From NCBI GenBank assembly GCA_019055375.1, contig JAHQIW010007157.1:1-64000 (forward strand): DNA of 64,000 bases, given 5' to 3'. Below are positions 41,690 to 54,100 of the stretch, one piece after another. The stretch comes from Parelaphostrongylus tenuis. Taxonomy: Eukaryota > Nematoda > Chromadorea > Rhabditida > Metastrongylidae. Positions within the stretch are counted from its first letter, which is position 1; every line of letters starts with the position of its first letter. A model generated the notes under the pieces. It was not told the DNA's origin. It worked only from the letters and a program-made list of their open reading frames with translations, and made no database searches. The translations under genes and the position numbers were made by a program.

Positions 41690-43250
41690 GCCGATTCGGC
41701 CAGCCAATTGTGATGATTTGATGATTACCTTGTGTCTCATCGCAAAACATCTCGTCTCACAAAATCTGTTCTAAATCAGCCCGGAATTGATGCCAATCAG
41801 TTGATAAAGATGTCGAGAATCTTTGTGAAAGCATTAAATGGTAGTCATTTTTTTATTTCTGGTGAAAGCATTGTGATAACCATGAACCTGTTTTTTTCGG
41901 ACTCTACTTATTTGCTCGTCTTTACTTAGTTAGATATCTCTTTCATTAGTAGTGTGGACTCTCAACACCTTCCATTTGAATTTTCATCGCCCAGATGTTC
42001 CTATAGTGATAGTCTACGCGACAACTGGCATGACATACTTGAACCTTTACTAGTTCTTGTTCTAGTGAAGTTATTTGAATTCTTTATTGGATGCTCGAAT
42101 GGCCTGCACAATTGTCGTCCATGGTGGTGGTGGTCTGCTTCTACTACGTGACTAGCTACGTGAGGCCTATTCCGCTGTCCTGAACTGTAAATGCGGATGG
42201 TTGACGTTAACTACAAACACGCCCATCTCTTAGATGATCGTCCAAAAGCACTCATGCATTCTTTTGGTCCCGACTCTCCTGCTCATTTTATCCATTTGCT
42301 ATCTGTTCTTCTTGCTATGTGATCGACTCATGTGTGATTCGCTATCAGTGCATAATTTAAGGATTCCCAAAATGTGATAAGTTTTAAAATATCAGCCGGT
42401 AAAGAGGTAGAGCGCTGTGAATGTCTTTTATATTTCAGAAGAATTTTCAAGCGCTCTGTGAGTTTCCCCCCTGATATGACGTGACCACAGTATCATCCCA
42501 CGTCTCTGCTGCATAACAAAACTCTAGGACTGCTGATTTGACAGGTGAGCACACAGTTTGGAGTCGTTACTGGATCGGTAGTGAGTGGGATTGACTCTGA
42601 GTAGTTGTGCCTGAACGTAGAACACAATCCTTTCATGTAAATTTCTTCAATAAAAGTACCGAGAAAGAAGCAGATTATAGGAACGAAAAATGGCGCATCG
42701 CCGTTGAAAGGATTCTGCTGCCGTGGTATTGCTGGCTTTCATACGGGTTGACAATGTCTGGTAGTACACTATTTTACCTACAGAAATCTGACTAATGTCT
42801 GCTTGGATTGAAAGGAAAGTATTAATGGAAGCCTGCTGACTAAAAATTGTGTCTAACAGCGTACTATTTTGTTTTAGTCAATCTGAATCATATGCCATTG
42901 GATGTACATGTGGGTGTTAACATATGCAGATGTTTTGGTAAGAATAGAAATGTGTTAATGGCAGATGTTAGATTAGTCACGATTAGGAACCTCATATTCT
43001 ATACAGTAACAGAGATGTACAATTACAGAAATCATATTCTGTACAACGAAAAAGATTACTCATTCAAAAGGCTTGAATGCGATTCATGCTGCTTTCTATC
43101 TTCTCTTCACTTCTTCCATCATACTGTTCTCCATGCCCACTGAACGTCCAAGGTCGCGTTCAAGGTGGAACTCGTAATCAAGTAACCATCCAGTTCGATT
43201 TTCGCGCTTTGTAATATTTCATGAACAGAGTCTTCATCCAGTTTATGAGC
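41690..43250. other. Intergenic, no confident gene
   Basis: Short plus frames only. One stretch near 41.73-41.83 kb (PGIDANQLIKMSRIFVKALN before a GTAGTC donor) reads like protein but stands alone. Confidence 0.25.
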
Positions 43251-43343
43251 AAACTATTCTCTATAATCGACTGTTTTTGGAGACCTCGCTTAGAATTAAT
43301 ACATTCTGACAGCATATTTTAAGCCTTTCAAGACGCCTGTTAT

Positions 43344-43386
43344 GGTACAGACATGTGTTTCGTCCTTTCCTCATCAGTAAGTAGCC
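43344..43386 (-). ncRNA. Hammerhead motif with intact core, weak helices
   Basis: The minus strand reads CUGAUGAG, a short GAAAGGA, CGAAA and ACAUGUC. All catalytic core bases are present. Helix I (GGCUAC with GUACC) needs bulges and helix II is poorly paired. The tail GGCTTAAAATATGCTGTC is shared with the 59.5-kb copy. Confidence 0.5.
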
Positions 43387-43662
43387 TTATCACTAGCGCG
43401 GTGCTTTTCGTGAGAACCAATCTCTTGTACTGAAATATCCCCCTATATACCAAAGAATAAAGGACGAACAATAACACTGTATGTGTGATATGTAAAAATC
43501 ACCCGACGTTGCAATGATTAACAGCCGATTGCTTATGGCTGGTAAAATTCATAATACCCTGATATTCGATTGTATTTTCGGACCCCACTTACATCAGTAT
43601 TTCTTGACAGCGTATTTAAGCATATTAACACTTTGCTTAGAAATGGTAGGCCCTGACAGCAT

Positions 43663-43702
43663 GTACTGATGAGCCTGAAAGGTCGGAACACGTATCTAGT
43701 AC
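43663..43702 (+). ncRNA. Degenerate hammerhead motif (class a)
   Basis: Plus strand: CUGAUGAG, CCUGAAAGGUC as helix II, then GGAA in place of GAAA, and CACGUAUC. Helix I (GUA/UAC) is interrupted. It lies 280 bp from, and in opposite orientation to, the motif at 43344-43386. Confidence 0.45.
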
Positions 43703-43754
43703 TTCATAACTTCCATAAGAGACGAGTTGCAACGTAGAAAGAGAGGTGTGCAAA

Positions 43755-43835
43755 ACGAGCGTCGGTAGTGCAAAGGTTCAGCACGTGCTCCCGGAAAGAG
43801 TGAAGTGTGGGTTCGAGCTCCAACTGACGCAAACT
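43755..43835 (+). repeat. tRNA-like element family C
   Basis: A 7-bp acceptor-type stem GCGTCGG/CTGACGC encloses an A box (GGTAGTGCAAAGGTTCAGC) and B box (GGGTTCGAGCTCC). There is no proper anticodon arm. Same family as 63.88 and 8.34 kb. Confidence 0.55.
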
Positions 43836-44676
43836 TTTATACGCCACTCTACATCATTGGATTTATTATACATCATAGCACCACAATTGGCGATCAAATG
43901 AAACGATTTCTGATTGCCATAAAAGACCTCGTGAAAGACTCAAAATATGCTGCAAGGACTGGTCTGATTTTTTTCCTCGCTTCGCTGAATTCACTGGTAT
44001 AGTCGCTGCTTCACAAAAGCTTTCTAAAAGATGACGATATCACCCACAAAACAAATGTTTGATAATATCTTTCTTTCATTGCGTATGCTCCTCTTGTCCC
44101 AGTCGAGAGCCTTCTTTTCACTGCGGTGCGACGGTGAACAGCTATGGCGATATCGAGAAGCGCCTTGTCGAATACTTTTTGCGATGGCTGTGACAGAGGC
44201 GAATGAAAAACTGCGCTTCGCAGTGCTGTTACGCTAACAATATGATAGAGATCTCATAAACAACGGATCCACTCTTTAGTTGAAGAGTGCTGATTGAATT
44301 TCGTCCGTTCCAATGATATCATACATTTTTTCATCGTAAGCAAAAGTCAGTACTCAGGTCAGGTGGCATTACCGACAGTCTTCTATGACCATCGACACGG
44401 TGTGGGTAAGTCGTAAAGTAATCGCTCCTGATTGACTCCCTGTGCCTCACCTAGGATCTCCGATATACACAGAAGTATGGTCTTCGTGAAAAGATTGTAG
44501 TATACACTTAACAGACATAATGGGCGATAGTGCAAAAGGCTCTTCCGTCAGCCTTAGGCTGGATGATTGCGTGCGAAGTCCTCCATCGCCCTGGGACATT
44601 TCTGCAGGCATGATGTCATGTATCTTGCGTGAAGGTGTGTACATTGTGGCCACCAGCTCCAAAGAAATCAATAAGG

Positions 44677-44907
44677 ATGCTATCTGCTCTTGGAGCCGTT
44701 CCTCTCTTCATACTTTGTATCACAACTCAAACTTCAGATGCCAGAATCCTGAGTGCTTTTTTCATCAGTGGGTGGGAATTTTGGGGTACGCAACGGTGGT
44801 TGTGGAACGGAAAAGATCGGTTGAAAACATTTCCATTATCAATTCCATATTGTGGCGGGTGTCGCCATGAACCTTATTCATGCATTAGGGCGGACATCGG
44901 TTCATAA
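44677..44907 (+). CDS. Small putative secreted protein (weak)
   Basis: A 76-codon frame begins MLSALGAVPLFILCITTQTS, which reads as a signal peptide with a possible cleavage after SDA. A Trp-rich stretch (SGWEFWGTQRWLWNGKDR) follows, then a short Cys-containing end (PYCGGCRHEPYSC), and the frame stops at TAA 44905-44907. The frame is also open upstream to a Met at 44629. Both strands carry open frames here and repeats are close by, so this could be chance. No family was recognised. Confidence 0.25.
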   Translation: MLSALGAVPLFILCITTQTSDARILSAFFISGWEFWGTQRWLWNGKDRLKTFPLSIPYCGGCRHEPYSCIRADIGS

Positions 44908-45319
44908 AAATACACGGATTCCGACGGCAATGTTCAGACTGAATCTTGGTTGTGGTGCTTCTAATAACTTATTCTGCATCTACCGATATAAATTCGTCTG
45001 CAAAAATTTTTCGCACATGGAATTCATTATCATCCTTTTCGGATAGGTTGTAGTAGGGTCAAGCCTCATTTCCTATCTCTTTTTCAGCAAATTCTTGGTT
45101 GTAGTGGAGATGCGATCTGAATATTTTGTTTTAGAAACTGATGTTAGTTTGGCACAGGCCTTAAATTCACCGACGAGCAACTCGTACTCTTCAATTGAGT
45201 CCTACTTTATCTGCTAGTCATAGGAGGGAATAGAATCTTCTCACGTAAAAGGCGATGATCAGGTCCCGTACAGAATCCAGGTAGCACTGAGTTGTCGAAA
45301 AGGCGCCATTTTCTGTACG

Positions 45320-45545
45320 TATGCAAATGATCATCATCAAGCGCTCTAAAGGAAGACCACTGACCCGTTGGTCCTATTTCTTCACGAAAGCGATGGAAGA
45401 AAGATATGATGCTCAGCGAATCCCTAGAGCGAGAAGAACCCACTGGGCTACTCTTGCACGCGATAGGGAAAAATGGGAGAGTTGCTGGTAGCCGCTCGAG
45501 TCACTCGACGATCAACGGGACGACAGGTGATACAGGTGATGCAAA
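45320..45545 (+). mobile_element. RTE-like LINE 3' fragment
   Basis: Begins AAGCGCTCTAAAGGAAGACC, continues GATATGATGCTCAGCGAATC and ends CAACGGGACGACAGGTGATA, nearly identical to the copy at 40.68-40.89 kb. It is the best-preserved 3' end in the window. Confidence 0.7.
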
Positions 45546-45749
45546 TGATCGATCTCCGCATAAATCGTTCCGTTGGGATATTCCCATGTCCATCAATGAA
45601 TTTCTGTTTTTACAGGATAAGAGTTTCCGCAAAAAAAACACGTATGGAATTGGAAACCTACCAGATGGTCTCCGTACTCGTGTTTTCACACTTTCCCTGC
45701 CCTGTATTTATTTTTAATAGCCATCCCTTATCTGGCATTGAAGTCCAAT

Positions 45750-47320
45750 GAAGTTGTAGAAAAACTTTTGCTTTGCTTCTTTTAACTTTTGAAACGCGTT
45801 CAAACCACTCATGTGAGCACTTCAAGTTAGTGAGTAATGGTCAATGATGCCGACTGTCTTTGACACGGACATTGGAAACGAAGAGCAGTCAAGTGCTGTG
45901 ATAGGATTTCGTGCAAAATGACTAGATGGGGACATATGAGTGTACGAGTTATGAGTTATAAATGATATAAGCAATGCTGCTCCAACGTAACCTGCAACCT
46001 ACTGCACGCATGAAATCCATGTACGCCTTGTTGTAATTAGTAATTTCTGTGAGCTGTGTTGTTTGGATATTGTACACCAGGAAATTTTTGCCTAATACTC
46101 TCTTCTACATCGTCCAGAAAAGCTTAAGTCTTTAGCAAAAATATTATGTTCAGTTGCTTGAGTTTGATTGAACGTCATGACAAGTATTGTGTAGATCGTT
46201 ACAAATGTCGTTGAATGTAGGTCCCCTTTTAAGTCACGGTATGCTATGACAAACTCAGTAATTCAACCTGTTTCAGTAATGAAATTGTTTGCCTGAGTAG
46301 ATCTGATATTAATTTGATTCTCCCAGGTTCTGAAGAAGGAGAAGTCACCGAAACAGTGGCCGCTCATATTGCATTGTATCGCATAGATTGTGTTATTAAC
46401 AACTTCTCAATGTCGAGGTTAATCGATACTCGCTTCCGAAAATCTTTTTTGAATCATCGCTAATGACGTTGTGTTGTCATAAAATTCACAATTTCATCAT
46501 TGACCGACGATAAGTGTGATGAGAGCGCTAAGTCTTGAACGACGTATTTTTTATTGTAGGGGCACTGTTAAACTGTGCGACACTTCGATAAACAAGTCTA
46601 TCATGAATTTTTTAAACATTTATTTTCCTGTTATTCTTTCTCATAGTACGGTTGCAGTGTAAAAGCAATCACAGGACACTTTGAAAACCAACTTTCTTTG
46701 AACCTCGGTATGACAATCAATAATAGTTTTTTCTATGTTTAGTACATAAGACGGGATTTTACTCGGCTAGCGCTTCGATAGTCTTCTTCAAAGTCAATGA
46801 TTCAAGTGGATTGCCTACAGTATTTCGGCCTCGTTGTGATTAAGAACGACAAAGGATGCGAAACCACAACGAGAACGGACGAGTGTGGGAAATCGAATCG
46901 AATAATCGTCTTTAGAAAAGACGAAATGCGTCGAAGTTCTAGCCGAATGAAACTTGCATGACAACCTTCTGGTATATATATATACTAGATCATACAAGGA
47001 GCAATGACAAAAGTGCTGAGATATGAGCAAGTTTGAAACCTAAAGTGGCTTCGAACTTGCAGTTACCTTTCAAACGAGCTCACATATTAGACACTGGACC
47101 ACCACAATTCTCGTCCTACTTTCAGAGCGCAATGTGAGCTTCCGGAAAAGTCGAGGAAAGCAGCCACTACCCTTCCGAAGTTTTGCGCGTATCCTGCATT
47201 TTTGTAGCACTATATCAATCACATTATAAAATGCCTAGTGTATAAATTCCTTAGCGATTAAAACCGACTGAACAGCATACCTGTTACAAAGTCCAATCAT
47301 TTTACGTGTATAACATATAA
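45750..47320. other. Intergenic, no gene seen
   Basis: Contains the CTGAAGAAGG...CACCGAAAC motif at 46330-46361 and fragments of the 23.45-kb MITE arm near 46.4 kb. Confidence 0.3.
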
Positions 47321-47324
47321 CTAA

Positions 47325-47665
47325 GGAGCGCATGTGGCGCAGTGGTTAGAGGTGCTTTGCGTCGCCACACAAGGTCATATGTGTGTCGATTTCGCACTCA
47401 TGGCACATCAAGCCATTCGTCTCTCCGGGGTTGGTAAATTGATATCAGACTAGTCGCAGACTTGTTTGGGAGGATAAGCAGCATTGAATCGATACAGCGG
47501 GAGGCCACGGCGAGTCACTGTAAAGGCCACATATGCATTCAATCACTTCAAACGAAGTTCAAAATTGAAAACGAATGCATGGCGCATCCCTCAGGGACTG
47601 ATCAAAGCCGAGAGCTTCATTCTTTACCCTGTTTACAATATGACTTGCAGACTGGATATCCAACG
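47325..47665 (+). mobile_element. SINE family A copy, nearly full length
   Basis: Starts GGAGCGCATGTGGCGCAGTG (A box), has a GTGTCGATTTCGC B-box relic, then GGGAGGATAAGCAGCATTG, GTCACTGTAAAGGCCACATA, GCATGGCGCATCCCTCAGGG and AGCTTCATTCTTTACCCTG. Confidence 0.75.
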
Positions 47666-47699
47666 CATTAGAAGACTGAGAATTGATAAGGATAAAAAA

Positions 47700-49030
47700 G
47701 CAGAATTGTGACGCCATTCGGATCATCGGTTAACACACTAGTCAATGATGGACAACGGCGTCACACCTCTGGACAAAATCACTTGGTGTAGTTTATTAAT
47801 AGCCAAAAAATAACAAAGACGCTGGAAAATGAATAAAATTGTGAAGGCTCAAAGAATCATATCCCTTTATCAAACTCACTGATATTCATAGCGATCTCGT
47901 TTCCCTTCTTGTGCTTAGGACATTTTGAACTGTCTTGAAGGAACGCGCGACTGAATAATTATGTATACCAAAATTAGTCTATATTTCTTGTACACCTAGT
48001 GAGTTTTGCTGAGCAGGGATTTGTAGTAATGTCAAACCATTAGGTATGTAATATCCTATAGTTTTGAGTAACATGCAAAACTTTGAACTTCGGGACGCTG
48101 TTGTATCCGTGCATCAGCCTTTGGGAGGGGCGTTCCACAAAAAAAAATCAAAAAAGTACAAAAGGGACACACGGAGGGCACAAGAATATTGATTTATGCA
48201 GCTCCTATAGACATTCACTACTATGATTTTACTATCACAAATAAAGTTATTTTCAACGAAAGCCGCTCATGTTGACCACTTGTTGTTATATTCGCCGTCA
48301 TTGAGCATGATTCAAATAAGGAGGAAATGAGTGGAACGATTATCCCCAACTGTTTGATGAAGGCAACGTATCCTGCAGGAACTTGATGAGATTGAAAAAG
48401 ATTCACGTATTGCCAAAAAGATGCAAGTTATGTGTGAGATCTGAAATACAGAGTATCTAGAAGCAAAATGGGTATGAGGGGTTTTATGATGCCAAGCCCA
48501 CTAATGGTCATGATCGTATCCAATTTTTACAAGCAAGAAAATCTGTGATTCCAGTCTGCAAGTCGTAAATCTTAACATCTGCGATTTATTGAAAAATGTT
48601 ATTTGTTTCAGTTCCACAACACATCGCTCTCGGACTTCTTTCCTATTTAATATTCAAGCATACCCTTTCATATAGTTGTCGCGCTGTCCATATTCAAGTG
48701 CTTCCTATACTTTGTTTTTTTACATCCTCTTTATTTTTCTTATATTTACTTTCTATGACCACAGTCACTTCTTATGGTATCTCTTACCGAGTGGTTAGTG
48801 ATGCTCGACGCGAGTCGATGCTGGGTTGATCACTCACTCCTCAACACTTTCGGCAATTAATAACAAACAATCCAACCTGGCTACCCTTGAGTTTGCATGG
48901 AGGCGTTTTCAACCGATAAGCGCGATGAGATGAATTGACTGCCAGAAGTGCTGTGAGCCACACAGTGAAAGAAAAGAAATAAGGTTCATCTTGGCTATCA
49001 GCGGACAAATGGATATTCGACCTCAATTGC
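47700..49030. other. Intergenic, no gene seen
   Basis: Only short frames, for example 48596-48829 (hydrophobic, 77 codons), without splice or domain support. Confidence 0.25.
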
Positions 49031-49860
49031 TGGGAAGAAATTATCATAGGATTATTAGTAATCATTCGAAAACTCAATTCTCTGGCTACAGCGCTACCGT
49101 TTTTCGAAAGGGCCCTTAGACAATACTGTAGCATACAAAATAAAATTATGTTCCACACCCACCGCATGCCTTCATTTTATCACGCGTATAATCCGCTGGA
49201 AGCACGAAAAGCATATGAACGTGTAGAGAAAATCTCTTAGTATCTGAGTAAATTGTTCTATGTATAGCTTTTCTCAAAGAAGAGAAAAATCCTTAATCGA
49301 GTAATAAATTTCACGCCACATGTCTAGCATCATGAGGGCGCCGATAGATCGCTCCGTCCTCTCCCCATGCCCGTAGATTAGCCGGTAAGCAAGCCGCCAA
49401 ATATCTGAAGCTCGATCTCATCGTTCCTGTGGCATTGCAGTGAAACGGTCTCTCCAGAAAACAAGCACAGCAATGGAATCATTGAAACTTTCATTATTGT
49501 ATGATTTCTAATAGTCTAAAAAAGGAACTTGTCTGGCAAGATTTAAATGTTTTCCTTTTCCTACAGCGCCATCAAAAAAGCTTTCCCAAAAAGCAAACAC
49601 ATTACCGAGTTTTTTGAGACTTGTGTTGTCGAAAAAGTACTAGCACTCTGAGGTAGGAGTCTTGTCCAGCGAACTATAAGAGAGATAAAAAACGCGTGGT
49701 CGTGTGAAATACAATTTTATTTCGAATATTACAGCGTCATGAAAGGGAATTTTGAAAAACATGCTACGTGCCGCGCTAGCTAGAGATTGAGGCTTTCTAA
49801 TGATCACCAACATCATATGGAAAATCCTTGTCCAGCAGATGAAGTCGAATACTCATTTGT
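49030..49860. repeat. Dispersed repeat R1 block
   Basis: AGTAATCATTCGAAAACTCA, GTCTTGTCCAGCGAACTATA and AAATCCTTGTCCAGCAGATG; the first part parallels 3.1-3.6 kb. Confidence 0.5.
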
Positions 49861-50099
49861 CCGTGGATATCCGAAAAAAACCGAAGTGAAACTGTAATAC
49901 AAGTCAAATAACGTGATAAAAAGAAATTCACTTCTCTTTCTTTATGTATTGTAATTGGTCGATAGCTCAATGCAAAGAGATGACCGCGCTTTTCGCGCTG
50001 GTAGTTGTTAAACATTTTCAGAATTAGTAAATTTATTCAATGTATAATTGGGAGAATTATTCAGGTGCTTTTCAATTATGGGAAAATTAATATCCGACT

Positions 50100-51070
50100 T
50101 CTTTTGCAGGACAGGAAACATAGAAGCATCAGTAATCATTCGAATGCTCAAATCACTGGCTAGAACCCTACGTAACCGGTTTACAAAGACCTTACTGACG
50201 TCATCACAAAAGGAAATACGTTGTGTTCCACATGCGCGTGCTTCTTGCCGGACAGAGATCTTTCTTCTGATTATCAGTAATCAATCGTTACCGTAATGTT
50301 TGCTGATTCCAGCAATGTGCTCATATCCTAGAAAGATCGTTTCTCTGCAACGCAGCAGGATGGTGGAATTGATTACACATGCGCGAACAAAATGCTCTTT
50401 GGCCAATTCGCCGGCCGCTTTTTGAGACAGCAATAGGGTTGCGCAATTATTAAACGATTTTTAAGCATATGAACGTGAAGAGAAAATTTCGCAGTAGTTG
50501 AATGTTTTCGAGCCAGTGTTGGGAGCAATTAGGGTCTTCTGGCCTCCTGTTCCATCATGATCATAATGATGATTGACTTATCCGTTTTCATGGTGAAACA
50601 AAAGTATATGAAGTCTTTTTGTAGCAGAGTCATACTTTTTATCCGCAGACTTTCTTCACAATCAAAGAAACAAGTGGTCAAAAATAGATCGGTAATTGCT
50701 CAACCCTCATTGCTGCCTTACCCCGTGAATTGGCCATAGTCCACATTGCTTGCCCATGTGAATCAGTCTTATTTTCTCCGCTGAGTTGCAGAAAAACTGC
50801 CTTTTTAGGGTATAAACATAGCATTGAAATCAGCAAGCATTACGCTGTAGAACGATTGCCAATAGTCCAAAAAACGAGCTCTGTCCGGCGAGAAATATGC
50901 GCGCGAAAATATAGTTTTATTTGGATTTTACAGCGTAATAGAAGGATCTTTTCGAAAACCGAACGGCTCGAGTCAGTTTTCCAAGATTTCGAATCATTAC
51001 TAACACTCCTATGAAAAGCTCCCGTCCAGCGAATAGGGTCTGATATTTTTATTTGTCCTTTTATAACAGA
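50100..51070. repeat. Dispersed repeat R1 block
   Basis: AGTAATCATTCGAATGCTCA, CTCTGTCCGGCGAGAAATAT and AGCTCCCGTCCAGCGAATAG. It ends about 70 bp beyond the stop codon of the methyltransferase-like gene. Confidence 0.5.
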
Positions 51071-51136
51071 AATAATCATTATTGGCTATTTAATTTTTTG
51101 AACACTTTTGCACACTTTTTTTTGTTTCAAATGTAA

Positions 51137-54100
51137 TTATTTTTTCTCAAACACTAGATCATAACGAGGTAGATTGACATTAGCAAATCGCATAGTGTAG
51201 TTGTAGTTTTTCATTTGTCGTAGATTCCAGTAAATCCAACGGAAATTTTCATTCTCTTCGGACCATATGCTGAAAATTACTAGGAAGTCGCTAGTCTTGC
51301 TACGGATCAGATACTGTAACGACGACTTACTGTCCGCGGAGAGCAAGTTGGCGAAAACGAGACCCTTTGGCCAATCGAAGCAATTCCTCGTAAACATCCA
51401 CTTCCCCACCATTCATATCCATTAGTAGCAAATCAACAATTGAATTGTGGTAGATGTCACTCAACAAGTCTTCTGTAGAGACTAAAAATTTATGAGGAGA
51501 CAAAAATAATTTTTTGCCGTTTGTTCCGAGTATTTTCTTAAGACCACGCTCATATTTCAGCATATCTCATATTTATTATTTTCCTTGATGGCAGTTCTGT
51601 GAATGATTCGTCGCCGTTTACTTTCAGTAGGAGGCTAGGAGATTCTCCCACCCTCCCCCTTCCTCGGTGGGCTAGCTAAAGACAAAGGGCCTGCTCGACT
51701 GACGAGGCTGTCAAGGCCAAAACACGTGTATCGGGTTGCACAAAAGCCCAATAATAGACCACATGACGTGTTGGCTCAAGTGATAATTGTGAGATATTTT
51801 TTTGCTCCATATGGCTTACTGATTCCTCGATACTTCGTTCTCGGGTCCAAGGGTATGGATTAACTGCACGATAGCGCTAACACCCGCTTTATTTCTTTTC
51901 TTTTAGGGATGCATTCATGCTAATTGTTGAGAGTAACGTAAGCATGTGAGGAACAAAAAGAAAATTACTACGTTTCTTTTCAAGGCAAAACCCTTCCCAG
52001 CTAGGATGGCCTAACTGAACTGATGAATCAGTCATTGTGGAATGCAACTCAGTTCGCTTGTAAATACACCTTAGGCAACCATAAAACGATAGGTCAATGG
52101 TAATAAGAGGATATAGTTTAGCAAGAAAAAGGAAAATAATTCGAAATCCGACGTGCTATTTCGTTGGTAAGGAGCTGAACAACACCTACTCCATACATGT
52201 GTTGAACATCTGAAAAACCTTCCGCTAGTCATCAATACACTGACTTGGTTCACAAATTATCTGTCACACGAGAGGGTGTAACAATGGAAATTCAGCCAGA
52301 CCTTATACTTGTTCCAAAAGGGAACCGTCGTAGAATCAGCAACTATCGTTTAACCTGCATGCTGGTAGTCGTTTACAAATTCTTCACTCAAGTCACCTTA
52401 AATCCATTGATAGAACACTGGACGAACGACATCCTTGCGAACAAGTAGGGTTTCGCAAGTGTTCTAACATATCCACAATATAATAAGACTCATTGGAGTT
52501 TCAAGAGAGTACAAGAAACCGCTCTGCCTAATTTTCATCGATTTGATGAAGGCCTTTGATTTTTCCACCAAAGACAGCCATACTGGAAAGCCAAGGAGCC
52601 CCTATCTAGCACACAATGATTATGAAGACTTTGAAAAAATTCACCTTTCTATAACGATGTTGCTATCAAAGTAAAAAAGAAGTTCCGCAAGGCGACGCAA
52701 TTTCGGCAAAATTATCTGCTGTCATCCTCCAAAACGTCATGCCAACATCAGAATGGGACATCATAGGAGTGAGAATCTATAGTCAACACATGCATCATTT
52801 TCATTTCGAGGACGACATCATTCTTATAATACCAGAAGGAGCCGAGCGAAGCGAATGTTAATCTTTCACAATAGGATTTGTGAATAGTAGGTCTCCGTCT
52901 GATTCTCATGAAACTCCCAGGACTGACAATCTATTAACCTCGGCATTGTTTGAATAAATAAGTATTTTCCTTTGTTCAGCCGTTCCGAGGTGTTATTGAT
53001 ATTATTTAATGAATATTAGCGAAGCAATGACACCTCATGAAAATGATGCCCATATAGAACAAGCCGATTTTTGATGCCCCAGTCACGTTCAATGGAATTA
53101 ATATTCCCGAAAACTCCAATTACATCTGTCTAGGTCGAATAGTCAATATGTGCACAAACTTAGCTCCAGAGCTGAACATAAGGAAGCGAAACGTTGGAGA
53201 GCATTCAAAAATAGCGAGGATGTTGTGAATAAAACAAAGAACACCCGGCATTCTACCCAACTTGAGAGTTAACAATTAACCGCTAAGGTTTGTCACAACC
53301 TCAGAATATAAAGATAAAGGATAGAGCTCTCGGCGTTGATCAATCCATAAAGGGTGCACCATGCATTCGCCTTCATTATTAACTTCGTTTGAGGTGATTC
53401 AATGCATATCTGGCCTCTACAATGACTCGCGTTGGCCTCCTGCTGTACCGAGTCAGTGCTGCTTATCCTCCCAGACAAGTCTGAGACCATTCTCGTACCA
53501 ATTTCCTGACCCCAGAGGGCCGGATGGCTTGGTGAGCCATTAGCGTGAGATCGAACCATTGACCTCGCGACGTGTGCGACGCAGAGCACCACTAACCACT
53601 GCGCCGCATGCGCTGTTATCTCAGAATATGTACCAGAAATTTGATCGCTACATAATAGGATGAAATCTGTAGGTTCTGTAAGATCTAGCATTCTGAAAAG
53701 TAAGGCGTTTCAAGTGGACGAGAGTCATTACCGCAGGATTCCCTTGCGATGTCAAACATACAACGGAAAGACACCCGACTCGATGACCCGATTTCTATAA
53801 GAAAAGCTTAAAAAAGTTATGCTGCTCAACGAATTTCTAGATCAAAGAGAACCTACTAGACTTATCTTGCACTTGATTGGTATGAATGAAATGTTACTGG
53901 TGCGAGCCACTCAACGATCAACGTGAGGGCAGATAATACACCGATGAATTACAGGCAAACTGTTCAAAAGGTTGAATGACACTTAAATGTTGCAATCGTA
54001 GAAGATCAGTGACGGCATTTTTTTTGTAAGTACCATCTTGGTAATTCTGGTGAAGTGGTTGCCTACCGAGAGTGCTTAATTTCCATTCGCCATCTACGGT

